Under the pieces are notes generated by a model. It worked only from the letters and a program-made list of their open reading frames with translations, made no database searches and was not told the origin of the DNA. Of a stretch of DNA of 64,000 bases, positions 37,501 through 48,050 are shown in pieces. How positions within the stretch are numbered: the first letter of the stretch is position 1; each line of letters begins with the position of its first letter. The translations under genes were made by a program, and so were the position numbers. The DNA is from Aphidius gifuensis (lineage: Eukaryota; Arthropoda; Insecta; Hymenoptera; Braconidae): NCBI RefSeq assembly GCF_014905175.1, contig NC_057789.1, forward strand, positions 28,454,555 to 28,518,554. Reading direction: 5' to 3'.

Positions 37501-37971
37501 AAAATATAATTGGATTTTTTTTTTAAGAAAAAAAAAAAAACAAAAAATATATATTTTCTTAGATTTAAATTATATTATTCTATGAAATTTTCCGGCTGTA
37601 GCTAGTGTGTGTCTATCCTTTCCAGAATTCCTACGATTTAACGTCCACATACCGGAAGCCCAATGCAAAGAGAGCAATATCATTCGAAGGTTTTGAGAGT
37701 CAAAATTACAGTCCTGATATCAAACCAGCTAAACGCTCAAAGGTGAGTTAAATTAATCAACTACAAAGCAAATAATTATATTAAATTTACTCAAAATAAC
37801 ATGATTATTAATTTGGTATTTTTTTAATATTATTTTTAGATACATCTTGAAGATCAGTGGACTATGGTTGCCTGTGGTGGAACACAAGATCAACTTGAAA
37901 TGACACATGCTGCACGTAATTTTTTAAACAGTTATGTAACCACATTGCGACCACGCTCTCTCAATTTTTAA
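23345..37971 (+). CDS. Myb: Myb transcription factor (three-repeat, A/B/c-Myb type)
   Basis: Sequence-specific activator that joins the MuvB/dREAM complex to drive G2/M genes. Eight exons join in phase: 23345-23439, 31659-31824, 32417-32578, 34005-34831, 34918-35740, 35822-35911, 37626-37742 and 37840-37971, giving 803 residues. DNA-binding repeats: R1 about 81-134, R2 about 135-186, R3 about 187-237, each with the spaced tryptophans (GRWTKDE, KGPWTKEED, AWTDAEDK; RTDNAIKNHWNS recognition helix in R3). An acidic and very His/Gln-rich middle follows, then conserved Pro-directed sites (PVTPIKQLPFSPSQFLNSL), a basic KRARK segment, and a C-terminal WTMVACGGTQDQLEMTHAAR segment that in animal Myb proteins binds LIN9-LIN52. 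The start ATG begins MEHRPDNLLVPG and is followed by the long first intron. Introns 2 and 3 fall inside R1 and R2 at the same W-T-K-[DE]-E position. Confidence 0.96.
23440..31658 (+). other. 8.2 kb first intron of Myb
   Basis: GTAAGT donor after the first 31 codons, TATTTTAG acceptor at 31658. No gene is recognised inside; the open frames on both strands are low-complexity. It holds many A or T runs, a CAT microsatellite, GC-richer islands (about 25080-25200, 25990-26060, 27030-27180, 29800-29900, 30480-30640) and a CGCGCGC stretch near 30597. Such length in an otherwise compact region suggests intronic enhancers, which is inference only. Confidence 0.7.
28536..28579. repeat. (CAT)n microsatellite
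   Basis: About 14 nearly perfect CAT/ATC units within Myb intron 1, preceded by imperfect CATCATCGTCATCAA units. In frame it would read as poly-His; there is no sign of coding around it. Confidence 0.9.
34515..34720 (+). repeat. CAA/CAT repeat coding for poly-Gln/His in Myb
   Basis: About 200 bp of mixed CAA, CAT, CAC and CAG codons inside Myb exon 4 giving long Gln and His runs. Because of the repeats, the two other forward frames and a reverse frame are also open here; those are shadows. A second shorter Gln/His run lies at about 35068-35120 in exon 5. Both probably vary in length between individuals. Confidence 0.92.
35912..35998 (+). CDS. Possible alternative 3' terminal coding extension of Myb exon 6
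   Basis: If the GTAGAA donor at 35912 is not used, the frame runs on for 28 codons (KVEQHIQNQNNIQSQQPALS..., ending in RSNRL) before TAG at 35996-35998. This stretch lacks the T/A runs of nearby introns, keeps the Gln/Asn-rich style of the preceding exon, and is followed by a T-rich region. It would produce a Myb without the C-terminal MuvB-binding segment. It could equally be ordinary intron sequence that happens to be open. Confidence 0.3.
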   Translation, partial: VEQHIQNQNNIQSQQPALSWFYSRSNRL

Positions 37972-38800
37972 AAAAACAAAAAACAATATATAAAATTTAA
38001 ATAATAAAATAAATAAAATTCAATTAAAAATCTTCGATTGTGTATATGTGTGATTGTGTGTATTGTATGTATGTGTGGCTTGATCGTTCTGTTATTTTCG
38101 AACGAATTTTCAACTAGTCTAGGCACGTTCATTTGAACGTGTTTTTAATATACTCTTGCTTGATCCTCATTAAAATAATTGTTTAATTAATTTAAATAAA
38201 CTTAAAGTTATATATTTTAAGTCAATTTTTAAATATGAAATTTAAATTTAATAATACAAAGCTTATTTGAGTCTTTAAAAATAAAAAAGCATCATTTTCA
38301 CAAAAAAAAAAATATTTACAACAAATTACATGAGTTTATTGAGGATCTAGTATTTTTGAGAAATAATTATTCATTTAAAATAAAAAACAAACAAATATAT
38401 ATTAGATAAACTAAGATTTTTTTTTTTCTTTTGTTTTTTTTTTTTCTATTTAAGAAAATGAATTTGAAAATGAAAAAAAAAATGAATAGTTAATAGGTTG
38501 ATAACTGTAGCCGGTTAATTTGATAGATAATATATAAATAAATATATATTATTAATAAATAATAATATAAAAACACTATTGCGGCCGATACGTACAAAGA
38601 GCCTTTGTAACTGGTATTCAACTTAAATTTTAATACAATAAAAAAAATCGCACAAAGTAAATTGATTAATTGGTTTTTATTCTCTGAAAATAAATTGTTA
38701 ATTTTATTAACAAAATCATAAGTAGTTTTGTTTCAAGTTTAATTCATAAATTGATATGAGTAATTAAAAAGTATGGTCTTATTTATAAATGAAATTTACA
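37972..38800. other. 3' UTR of Myb and downstream spacer
   Basis: No gene seen. GTGTATGTGTG-rich sequence just after the Myb stop is typical 3' UTR composition. An AATAAA at about 38637-38642 is the most plausible distal poly(A) signal. The TINAG-like gene on the other strand ends at 38801. Confidence 0.5.
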
Positions 38801-40433
38801 TTAAACTTTAACACCAACAACGTAATATTCAATGGCACATGCATTAATTCCTTTGGCAATTTTAAAATATCCATTTTCTCCCCAGCTGGTGCCCCAAGAA
38901 TTAGCAGCAATCTAAAATTAATTAAACATAAAATTATTGACTGAAAAACTTGGAGATTTATTTTAAAATTATTTACCCAGAATTTTCCGTTTGATTCTTC
39001 TCTCCAGCCGTTGATTCTTACTGAAGTATATCCAAGAAATTCAGCACCTGGTGATGGCTTATAAATTCCATATTTATAATTTATAAAATCTGAATAAACT
39101 TGCATTGTTGCTGGAGAGAAATAATAATTTAAAAAATTAAATTATAATAAATTTATTTAAATGCTGATAGTCATTATCAATTGTTACCTTGAACAGATCC
39201 ATGTTTTAAAATTTCTGTCATAATATTAGCTTCATTGTTCATTATATCACTTGCATTTGTCACACGATACATTTCTCCAGCTTTGTACAATGTTGTTGGT
39301 TGGTAAACATCTGAATTTTGGCATTGAACATCATTATCTTCATTGAAATTAATTTGGCATTTGTTGTTGTCACCAGTCAATGGATAACAACTTTCATTGA
39401 CCATACTAAAAATTAAATAACAAATTGTAATTATTTACATATATCATAATTTATATAAAATTAAAAAAATTAAAATTACTTGTTTTGTTGGATGAAGGTC
39501 CAAACATCTTCTAGCTCTTTTGATTTGGAGCAAGAAATAATTTGTTGAGAACTGATAGCAATTGGTTTATTTAATTTAATTGAAAAACGATTTGATAAAA
39601 CTTCAGATGCTGTAATTGCCCATGATTCACCAGCCCATGTATTTTTTACTCGTGGTGAATACTTGATTGGTGTTACGTAATAACTTGGTAAATTTGGAAT
39701 AATTTCATGGAGTTCACGCTTCATAAATGATAAATATGGTGGGCTATGTCTTAGACCACTTTTAATTAATTCATTTAATTCTTTTGGCTGATGAAAAACT
39801 GTAGTTACTGGTTTATCTGTTAAAAATAATATTTATTAATTAGTAAAATTATTGTGTTGTTTTTATTTTTTAAATAAAAATATAAAAGAAGAAGAAAAAG
39901 GCTACTTACAATTTTGGCTACTAACTTTAGAAGCATTTGTACTTTTTGTTACAATTATATGAGGTTCATCATCATCATCTTCAAAGTTAATGCTCATACT
40001 TGTTTTGTTTGTTTGATTTTTTTCAATATTTACTGTATCGTTTTTTGGTAGTTCCTTTTGGACTGTCAATTCAGGTGTAAAAATTTCATGATTCACTTAA
40101 ATAAAAATTTAATTATAAGTAAATGGTAAAATATTTAAAAAATAAAATATTATTATCAAGATATTAATTACCAGGTGATTTACAATATTGTTCATAGTCA
40201 GAACAACAACTAGTTTTATTTAGATAATTTTTAGTTACACAATATTCATCACAGTAACATTTACGACTTGAAGAATAAACAACACAATCATCATCTTTTC
40301 CTGGACAACAAACTCCATTTTTACTAAATTTCTGACAAGAAAGTTCAGAATCAAATTGTACACCTTGAGTTGTTGTAACAATCAAAAACAATCCAAAGAT
40401 TGTTAGACTTCCAGAACAAAATTTCGCAGACAT
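38801..40433 (-). CDS. TINAG-like cathepsin-B-fold pseudoprotease, copy A
   Basis: Secreted protein with a Cys-rich somatomedin-B-like head and an inactive papain-fold domain, as in tubulointerstitial nephritis antigen and worm F26E4.3. Six exons: 40433-40172, 40095-39910, 39816-39480, 39405-39188, 39110-38977 and 38911-38801, giving 415 residues. Signal peptide about 1-24. Head: CCPGKDDDC, CYCDEYC, CCSDYEQYC. The second exon is a unique acidic Asn/Thr-rich linker. Protease domain: the catalytic Cys is Ser (GESWA, about residue 214), the oxyanion Gln motif is lost, and the catalytic His is Thr (LGYTSVRI, about 363), while the Asn of ANSWGTSWG (about 383) remains. So it cannot be a working cysteine protease. 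It shares intron phases with copy B, 0.8 kb away on the same strand, but the proteins have diverged widely. Reading frame intact. Confidence 0.88.
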
Positions 40434-41250
40434 TATTTCCTAAAATATTAAAATTACATGTTTAAATTTATTCTTATTAATAATAATAATCAATTAAGAT
40501 GATGTTTGTTCTAAAATTAATATTATAACGACTCTGATTACTCACCTTGAGGTAAAAAATGCTTACGAACTTGACGAGAATCAAACGATGACTGATAATA
40601 AAGCTCTATTTTACCTCAGTATTTATACAAAATTATCAACCCAAATATGGAAATTTACCAACGATTATGATTGTTAAAAAATAATATATTTTTTTTATTT
40701 TTCTAATATTTAAAAATAATCTGTTATCGACATTGATAAGTATTAATATTCCAAGTTTTTTCTAGGAATTAAGACAAAAATTTAAATAACAAAAAAACAT
40801 TCTTTATGAAAAAAATAAAAATATTATTTTTTTGTAGTTTAAAATAAATATAATAAACAAAATTTTAAAGATAAGCATATAAGTAAATAAAAATTAAATT
40901 TATTTTTATTTTTATCATTAAAAAAATAAATAATTTTTTGGAAAAACCAGTGTGTTAAATTCTCAGGAAACAGTGTTATCAAAACATTTTTAAAATAGAA
41001 AAAAAATAAAATAAGGTATTATCTTTTTTAAATAAAAAAAAAATGGAAATTCCCAGTTTAAAATTTTATTTTTTTTTTTATAAATTATACAAGGTCAAAT
41101 CAATAATGTCACGTGTATTTTTTTTCATCATGATTATTTTTTAATTACCTAATAATAATAATGATAATTTATTTTAAAATTGCTTAAAGTAAAAAATGTA
41201 TTTTTTTTTTAAGCTTTTAAGCTCACTTGAACCGTAAATAAATTTTAAAA
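40434..41250. other. Spacer between the two TINAG-like genes
   Basis: No gene seen. The first 200 bp upstream of copy A (about 40520-40640) is the likely promoter/5' UTR: it has an acceptable splice-like CACCTTGAGG and less homopolymer. The rest is AT-rich and contains the 3' UTR of copy B. Confidence 0.5.
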
Positions 41251-42946
41251 TTAATCTATATACTCTGCATCTTGAGTATCATCTAAATAGTTTATTTCAG
41301 AACTTGAAATTTCATTTTCAACTTCATTGTCTTCTGGTGATTCCATTTTGTATGTTTGAATTTTCCATACACTTGCAACAAGAATATTTGCCTCAATGTC
41401 ACACTCGTTTGCCCCTTTGGCAATTTTAAAATAACCAGCATCACCCCACGTGGTTCCCCAAGAATTAGCAACAATCTAAAAAATATAATCATCATTAATA
41501 CATGTAATTATTACAATCACATCTTGTAATAATTATTTAATTTTATATATATTTTTCTTACCCAATATTGCTCCTTGTCATCTGTCTCAGACCAACCAAT
41601 TATTCTCACCGAATGATATCCAACTGGTTTTTGTCTTTTATTTTTTATCTCTGGACACTTGTATATTCCAGAGCCATAAAAAAAGAAATCTTCATAAACT
41701 CTCATTGTTGCTAAAAAAATATAAAAAACATATATAAAATCACAGTTGAAATTAACAGTTAATATTTAAATTAATTTACCTTGAACTGGTCCCATTCGAT
41801 AAACTTCATTCATAATATCAATATAATTATTGAAGAAATGAACAACAGCATTAACAGTGTATAATTTATTCAAATGACATTTTTCATCCTCACATTTTAT
41901 ATCAAACTTTTGGCACTTGCCTTTGATACCAGTTGAGGGATAAAATTCTTCACTTATTAATTTATTTTCTTTTGAATAATTCCAAGCATCAGCTGGATTT
42001 CCTGGAGCACATTGTTTTTCTTGATCAACACAGTCAATAAATTGTTGAGCACTGACATTTTTTTTATCACCAATTTCAAGTGATAATCTATCTGAAATAA
42101 CATCAGCAACTGATACAGCCCATGATGTACCACATGCTCCTTGATCTTTGATTGGTGATACATTTCTTGTCTTATCAGATCTTGGATCAAATTTTTTTGG
42201 TGGATGATCAATGTAATCTGCAATGTACCTTGGCCTTGGCACAGATGATAGCCATTCTTTAGGATTTTTTGTACCTAAATATTTTACTACATCATTTAAT
42301 TTTTTATCTTCAAATGTTGAGTACAATCGTGGTGACCAGGATGATTGCTTTGTTTTTAAAATTTCACCATATGATAAATATTTAATTTTTGAACAAAAGA
42401 TTCTTGGTTCATCGTTTACAGTACGACATTCACTAGAAATTAAAATAAACATTTTTAATTTATAATTTTAATGAATTTTTGTTTATGGATTTTTAAAATT
42501 TAATAAATCATTACCATTCTTTGCCAGATTGTGTAATTATTTTTCTATTTTTAGAAAAAGCTCCAGTGAAAAAACATATTGCAAACTCATCTGAAATAAA
42601 AATTAATAAACAAAATTATTTAATGTATTATAAATATTATAAAATTTAAAATGAAAATTTAGATCAACTCACTTTTTTTACAATTTTCTTCATAGTCTGG
42701 ACAACAATCATTTTTGTATGAATTACGAGCAGAGCTGATACAATGTTCATCACAATAACATTTTTGTTTTTCATTTATGTTCATAAAACAAGTATCATTT
42801 TTGCCCTCACAACAAATCCCATAATCATGGGCAAATTTTTGACAAGTAGCATAAGGATATATATTTTTTGCTTGAACTTGAATTGCTATTATAATTATAA
42901 ACAATGCAGCAATTGTTGTTCCACCAGCAAAATTATTCCTAAACAT
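41251..42946 (-). CDS. TINAG-like cathepsin-B-fold pseudoprotease, copy B
   Basis: Same architecture as copy A. Five exons: 42946-42673, 42590-42515, 42432-41780, 41710-41562 and 41475-41251, giving 458 residues. Signal peptide about 1-26 (MFRNNFAGGTTIAALFIII...). Head: CCEGKNDTC, CYCDEHC, CCPDYEENC. A linker with CECRTV precedes the protease fold. The Gln motif DQGACGTSWA is kept but its catalytic Cys is Ser (about residue 220). The His (VGYHSVRIIGW, about 367) and Asn (ANSWGTTWG, about 388) are intact. The Cys-to-Ser change is the known hallmark of TINAG proteins, which act in extracellular matrix rather than as proteases. The C-terminus carries an extra acidic tail of about 35 residues (SPEDNEVENEISSS...) absent from copy A. 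Frame intact; identification firm. Confidence 0.92.
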
Positions 42947-44248
42947 TTTGCTGAAAAATGGAAAATAAAAATTTATATTTTTAATTTAAATTGATTAATT
43001 GCTTGAATTTACGTAATATTTAAATAATAATAATTTTTTTCACTAATTTATTTTATAATAATCATAATAGTTTAATTATTTTAATTATAATAATAATTAA
43101 ATAATTAGTTTTTCCAATGAATAAAACTAAATATTTTGCTAAAATACAACACCAAAAATCTATTTATTTATTTATTTGAATACTTTTAGTTTTAGTTAAT
43201 TAAACAATTTAATTGTTATAATTTTTTATCAATTATCAGCTTCAATATTTATCGTTATAAAATAAGTATTTAATTTAGTACTTGCCTCAAGTGAAGATGG
43301 AAAATAAAAACGTTGTTGACTAAACAAGAAAATGTCGATGAATGACGACGTGATTTCCTTGAAAGTTGGAATCATCCCAAAATTTTCTATTTCAAAATAG
43401 TTTGTAATATAAAAATAATAATATTTAATAATTTAAATGGAATGATATTTTTAATTTTTCTATCAAAACAAGAAACATCATTCAAGGACAAAATAATTTG
43501 GAAATATTTTATTATTTTATTTTTATTTACTTTAAAATTAAAATATAATTTTAAAAATAAATTATAAAACTTATTAATAAAGTTATTTAATTAATCAATT
43601 GTCATCTTTTAAAATAACAAATAATTCTTTAAAAATAAACATTTATTTTTTTTTTTTCAGTCAAAATAGATAATAGTTAGATAACATGACCTATTAATTC
43701 AAGATGACACAAGTGGGTGTGTTTTGTTGTATATTACAACAATTTACATGACTTTAAATTATATATGTAAATTGCTAGTATTTATTATATTTTTGCTAGT
43801 ATTTACAACAATGTACATGACTTAGCAAAGTAAATTTTTACAAAATATTATATCTCTTGTAAAAATTGACAAATTAATGATATGTTAAATTTTACATCTA
43901 GCCAAAAGATTTAAAAAAGAAAAAAAGTTAAAAAATACTGGATGAAAATAAATTGATAAAGTTTTAACATATTGAAAGTAGTACATTATTTATTCGAAAA
44001 AAAAAAAAAAAAATTATTTTTTTTACATTAAATAAAACAATCAAATTATGACAATAAAATTTTCCAATATTTATTGAAAATAATTAGTACAATGTATTAT
44101 ATAATTAATTTAATTTTCAATTAAATTAATTGAACTGTAAATTTTTAATTTTTGAAAAAAAAAAAATGTGGTTTACAGTTTTTTAAAGTAATAATAATAT
44201 TAAACTGAATATTTATATGATGCATTGAAAATAATTATCATGAAGTTA
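42947..44248. other. Spacer between copy B and the LRR duplication
   Basis: No gene seen. About 43270-43400 upstream of copy B is richer in G+C and may contain its untranslated first exon (a GCAAG donor-like region near 43285). The left edge of the 2.3 kb duplication falls at about 43939. Confidence 0.5.
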
Positions 44249-45752
44249 TTATTCTTCAAATGAACTAACGAACGATACTGTTGGGTTCGTGAAAAATTCA
44301 GTAATATCATTATTAACTTTAAAAGAAATCCATACAGTTAACAATAGCTCAGAGTTTCTTTTTAATTCGATGACTTCTTTGACAACTTCAACAGTTGCTT
44401 TAGTATTTTCAATCTGGAGAATTTTTAAATTTGGTAAATTTTTAACAAGTTTAATCACTGAGCTATTAGTGATTTGAGTGCAATTCGATATGTTCAAGTT
44501 TACTATTGTGTTGTTAGACAAACATTGAATTGACTGATCAGTGATGGATTTATTTTCTGTATCCATTTCCATTAAACCAAGACTAAAGTCTTCTAATTGA
44601 TTCAACTTATTAAGTGCAATTAAACCTTTATCCGTTATATTTGAACCACATACATGTAAAAATTTTAAATTTTTAGAATTATTGGTAAGATTTATGATTA
44701 ACTCATCTGTAACACCATAATCCAATTCGATTGTTGCAGTCTCGAGATTCTTCATATTGCCAATGACAGCCATTAGAGCTTCAGTTTCTGGAGATAATAT
44801 CTGAAAGATAAATAATTTGTTATGAATTATTGAGAATCCAAAAAAAAGTTTTTATATTGTAATAGTTGTAAAATTTATATACTTACAGAAGAAACTAATC
44901 CAACTAGTTTGTCTTCTTGATCACATGAAATGACTAAAGTTTTCAAGGTTTCACGAACTTGTTCCAATGACTTAACCAAAGTCATTGGTAAAGATGAGTT
45001 GTCACGTTGCCAATAAATGATTAATGTTTCGAGATGACTCATGTTAGAAAAAACATCATCAAAATCTTTACTTTCCACTTCGTTCAATCTTATTAAAAGT
45101 GACGTCAGATTTAAACAATAAAATTTGACCAATGGCATTATTCGAGAAGAAGGATAATTATATAAATCAAGCTCCGTCAAATTACATCCACAGAGATTTA
45201 TCATATATTTTAAATCATCTTCTCGACTTTCAAATGATTCAGTGGTTTGTCGAGAAAAAATATATGTTGTAAAGCCGGAATCAACAAAATCATTTTTCCA
45301 ATTTTGGCAAACTAAAAAAATAAAAATTATTATTATAAAATTATTTAAGAATTTTTTTTTTTTTTCAAAATTATACTGTTAATTTGTATTGACTTTTATT
45401 ACTTACTTATTTCAAGTCTTGGTTGACTTGCAAATAGTGGCTGCATGCGTATCATGCGCATTTTGCGCTGTTCTAAAAATTGTCTTTGTTTTTCACTCAA
45501 CATTTGTTTACGTTCCGTATCATATTTACCATTACTTGCACCACGTGGATGCAAATCATTTATAGTTATTTTGGTTGATGAGTTGTTCTATAAAATAACA
45601 TGAATTAATTATTTAATTTAATTAATAACAAGAAATTACAGCAACTAAAACTTCATTATAAAAAAACATTATTAATATTCAGTACTTACTTCTTCTTTTG
45701 AAATCGCCTGGAACTTTTCAATCCATTGATTCTCAATTGCAACAGTCTCCAT
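44249..45752 (-). CDS. Leucine-rich-repeat protein of F-box/LRR type, copy 1
   Basis: Four exons: 45752-45690, 45587-45407, 45311-44887 and 44800-44249, in phase, giving 406 residues. Residues 1 to about 81 (exons 1-2) are polar and strongly basic, probably helical (TERKQMLSEKQRQFLEQRKM). Exon 3 opens with ICQNW, which matches only the last turn of an F-box (the usual VCKRW), so the F-box proper is absent. The rest is irregular LRRs of the Amn1/FBXL cysteine-containing type, e.g. NNSKNLKFLHVCGSNITDKG and IVNLNISNCTQITNSS. No signal peptide or membrane segment. It may have come from an F-box/LRR substrate receptor that lost its SKP1-binding part. I do not recognise the N-terminal segment, and no function can be assigned. 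Intact gene, paired with a close copy 2.3 kb away. Confidence 0.8.
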
Positions 45753-46566
45753 ATTTCAGGTTATTCTATAAAAAAAAAATTAATGGATTATTCAATCAAT
45801 ACCAAATTATTAATTATTAATTATTTATTATTTCATTCAATTAATAAAAGGTTCATTAAACTTTTAAAAACCTTAAATAAATATAGAAAATTGAATGAAA
45901 AATAATCGATAAAATGTTTGCACTGCATACCTCTTTTCTTTGCACGTTGATAAGATCGTGTGTGATCGCTAGAAAATCCACGTTGAGAATGAACAAGAAA
46001 AAACGTGTCTACGATGCCCACTACTCAGCCGTAGTATTGGTAGCATTGGTAGCATTGGTAGCATTGGTAGCGTTGGTAGCATAATGGTATATCAAGAAGG
46101 GAAAATCATGGTATAAATTTTAAATAATTTGATTATTTAAGTTTTAATTATATTGACTCAAAATCACTTATAGTTTTTTGTAAATTATAAACTATTCTTA
46201 ATTATTAATTTATTTTATTAATATTTGTGCAAAAAAAATTAAAAGCACAATTGAGTTAAAAGCCAGTCAAAGTATTTTTTAATATTATAAGGCAAGAAAT
46301 AACAACTGGATGAAAATAAATGGATAAAGTAGTACATTATTTATTCGAAAAAAAAAAAAAAAAAAATTATTTTCTTTACATTAAATAAAACAATCAAATT
46401 ATGACAATATAATTTTCCAATATTTATTGAAAATAATTAGTACAATGTATTATATAATTAATTTAATTTTCAATTAAATTAATTGAACTGTGAATTTTTA
46501 ATTTTTGAAAAAAAAATATGCTGCATTGAAAAATACAAGCAAAGACAATAATTAATATAAAGTATA
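45753..46566. other. Spacer between the two LRR genes
   Basis: Contains the 5' flank of copy 1 (nearly identical to that of copy 2), the GGTAGCATT tandem repeat, the boundary between units (about 46253-46308) and the 3' flank of copy 2. The open frame at 45833-46021 on the minus strand is upstream leader, conserved because of the duplication; it has no gene evidence. Confidence 0.6.
46034..46080. repeat. Nine-base tandem repeat (ATTGGTAGC), unit 1
   Basis: Five copies of a GGTAGCATT-type unit about 290 bp upstream of the copy 1 start codon; copy 2 has about three and a half. Length differs between units, as expected of a tandem repeat. Confidence 0.9.
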
Positions 46567-48050
46567 TTATTTTTCAAATGAACTATCGAACGATACTGTT
46601 CGGTTCGTGAAATATTCAGTAATATCATCATTAATTTCAAAAGAAACCATTACAGTTAACAACAGTTCAGAGTTTCTTTTCAATTCGATGATTTCTTTGA
46701 CAACGTCAATAGTTGCTTTAGTATTTTCAATACGGAGAATTTTTAAATTTGGTAAATTTTTAACAAGTTCAATGACTGAGCTATTAGTAACTTGAATGCA
46801 TTCTGATATGTCCAAGTATACTATTGTGTTGTTAGACAAACATTGAATTGACTGATCAGTGATGGATTTATTTTCTGTACCTGTTGCCCTTAAGCCAAGA
46901 TTAAAGTCTTTTAATTGATTCAACTTATTAAGTGCAATTAAACCTTTATCAGTTATTTTTGAACCATATACATGTAAAAATCTCAAATTTTTAGAATTAT
47001 TGGCAAGATTTATGATTAACTCATCTGTAACACTATAATCCAATTCGATTGTTGCAGTCTCGAGATTCTTCATATTGCCAATGACAGCCATTAGAGCTTC
47101 AGTTTCTGGAGATAATGTCTGAAAGATGAATAATTTATTATGAATTATTGAGAATCATTTTTTTTATATTGTAATAGTTGTAAAATTTATATACTTACAG
47201 AAGAAATTGATCCAACTCGTTCGTCTTCTGGATCACATGAAATGACTAAAAATTTCAAGGTTTCACGAACTTGTTCCAATGACTTGACCAAAGTCATTGG
47301 TAAAAATGAGTTGTCACGTTGCCAACGAATTACTAATTTTTCAAGATGACTCATGTTAGAAAAAACATTATTAAAATCTTTACTTTCCACTTCTTTAAAT
47401 CTTATTGTAAGTGACGACAGATTTAAACATTTTGATTTAATCAATGGCATTATTCGAGAAGAAGGATACCTATATAAATCAAGCTTCGTCAAATTATATC
47501 CACAGAGTTTTATCATATATTTTAAATCATCTTCTCGACTTTCAAATGATTCAGTGGATTGTCGAAAAAAATTATATGTTGTAAAGCCGGAATCAACAAA
47601 ATCATTATTCCAATTTTGGCAAACTAAAAAAATAAAAATGATTATTATAAAATTATTTAAGAATTTTTTTTTTTTCAAAATTATACTGTTAATTTGTATT
47701 GACTTTTATTACTTACTTATTTCAAGTCTTGGTTGACTTGCAAATAGTGGCTGCATGCGTATCATGCGCATTTTGCGCTGTTCTAAAAATTGTCTTCGTC
47801 TTTCATTCAACATTTGTTTACGTTCCGTATCATTACCATAACTTGGACCACGTGGATGCAAATCATTTTTAGTTATCTTGGTTGATGAATTGTTCTATAA
47901 AATAACATTAATAAATTATTTTATTTAATTAATAACAAAAAATTACAGCAACTAAAACACCATAATGAAAAAACATTATTAATATGCAATACTTACTTCT
48001 TCTTTTGAAATCGCCTGGAACTTTTCAACCCAATGAGTCTCAATTGCCAT
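46567..48050 (-). CDS. Leucine-rich-repeat protein of F-box/LRR type, copy 2
   Basis: Four exons at the same phases as copy 1: 48050-47997, 47894-47717, 47623-47199 and 47118-46567, giving 402 residues. It starts MAIETHWVEKFQAISKEE; copy 1 has three more residues at the N-terminus, and copy 2 lacks one codon in exon 2. The basic helical N-terminal segment, the ICQNW remnant and the LRRs are as in copy 1. Amino acid differences are spread over the LRRs (for example VCGSN versus VYGSK, LMEMD versus LRATG), with about one residue in five to six changed in exons 3 and 4, whereas the intron between exons 2 and 3 is almost unchanged. Both copies are open throughout, so both appear functional. Function unknown. 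Confidence 0.8.

Larger units (their letters stand above)
43939..46252. repeat. Segmental direct duplication, unit 1
   Basis: Matches unit 2 from the TGGATGAAAATAAAT motif on the left to AATTAAAAGCACAATTG on the right. The unit holds a complete four-exon gene with its 5' and 3' flanks. Non-coding parts align nearly base for base. Confidence 0.92.

Noticed and set aside
45833..46021. 62-codon frame upstream of LRR copy 1
   Set aside because: It is leader sequence preserved by the recent duplication; the same region in copy 2 does not keep a comparable frame.
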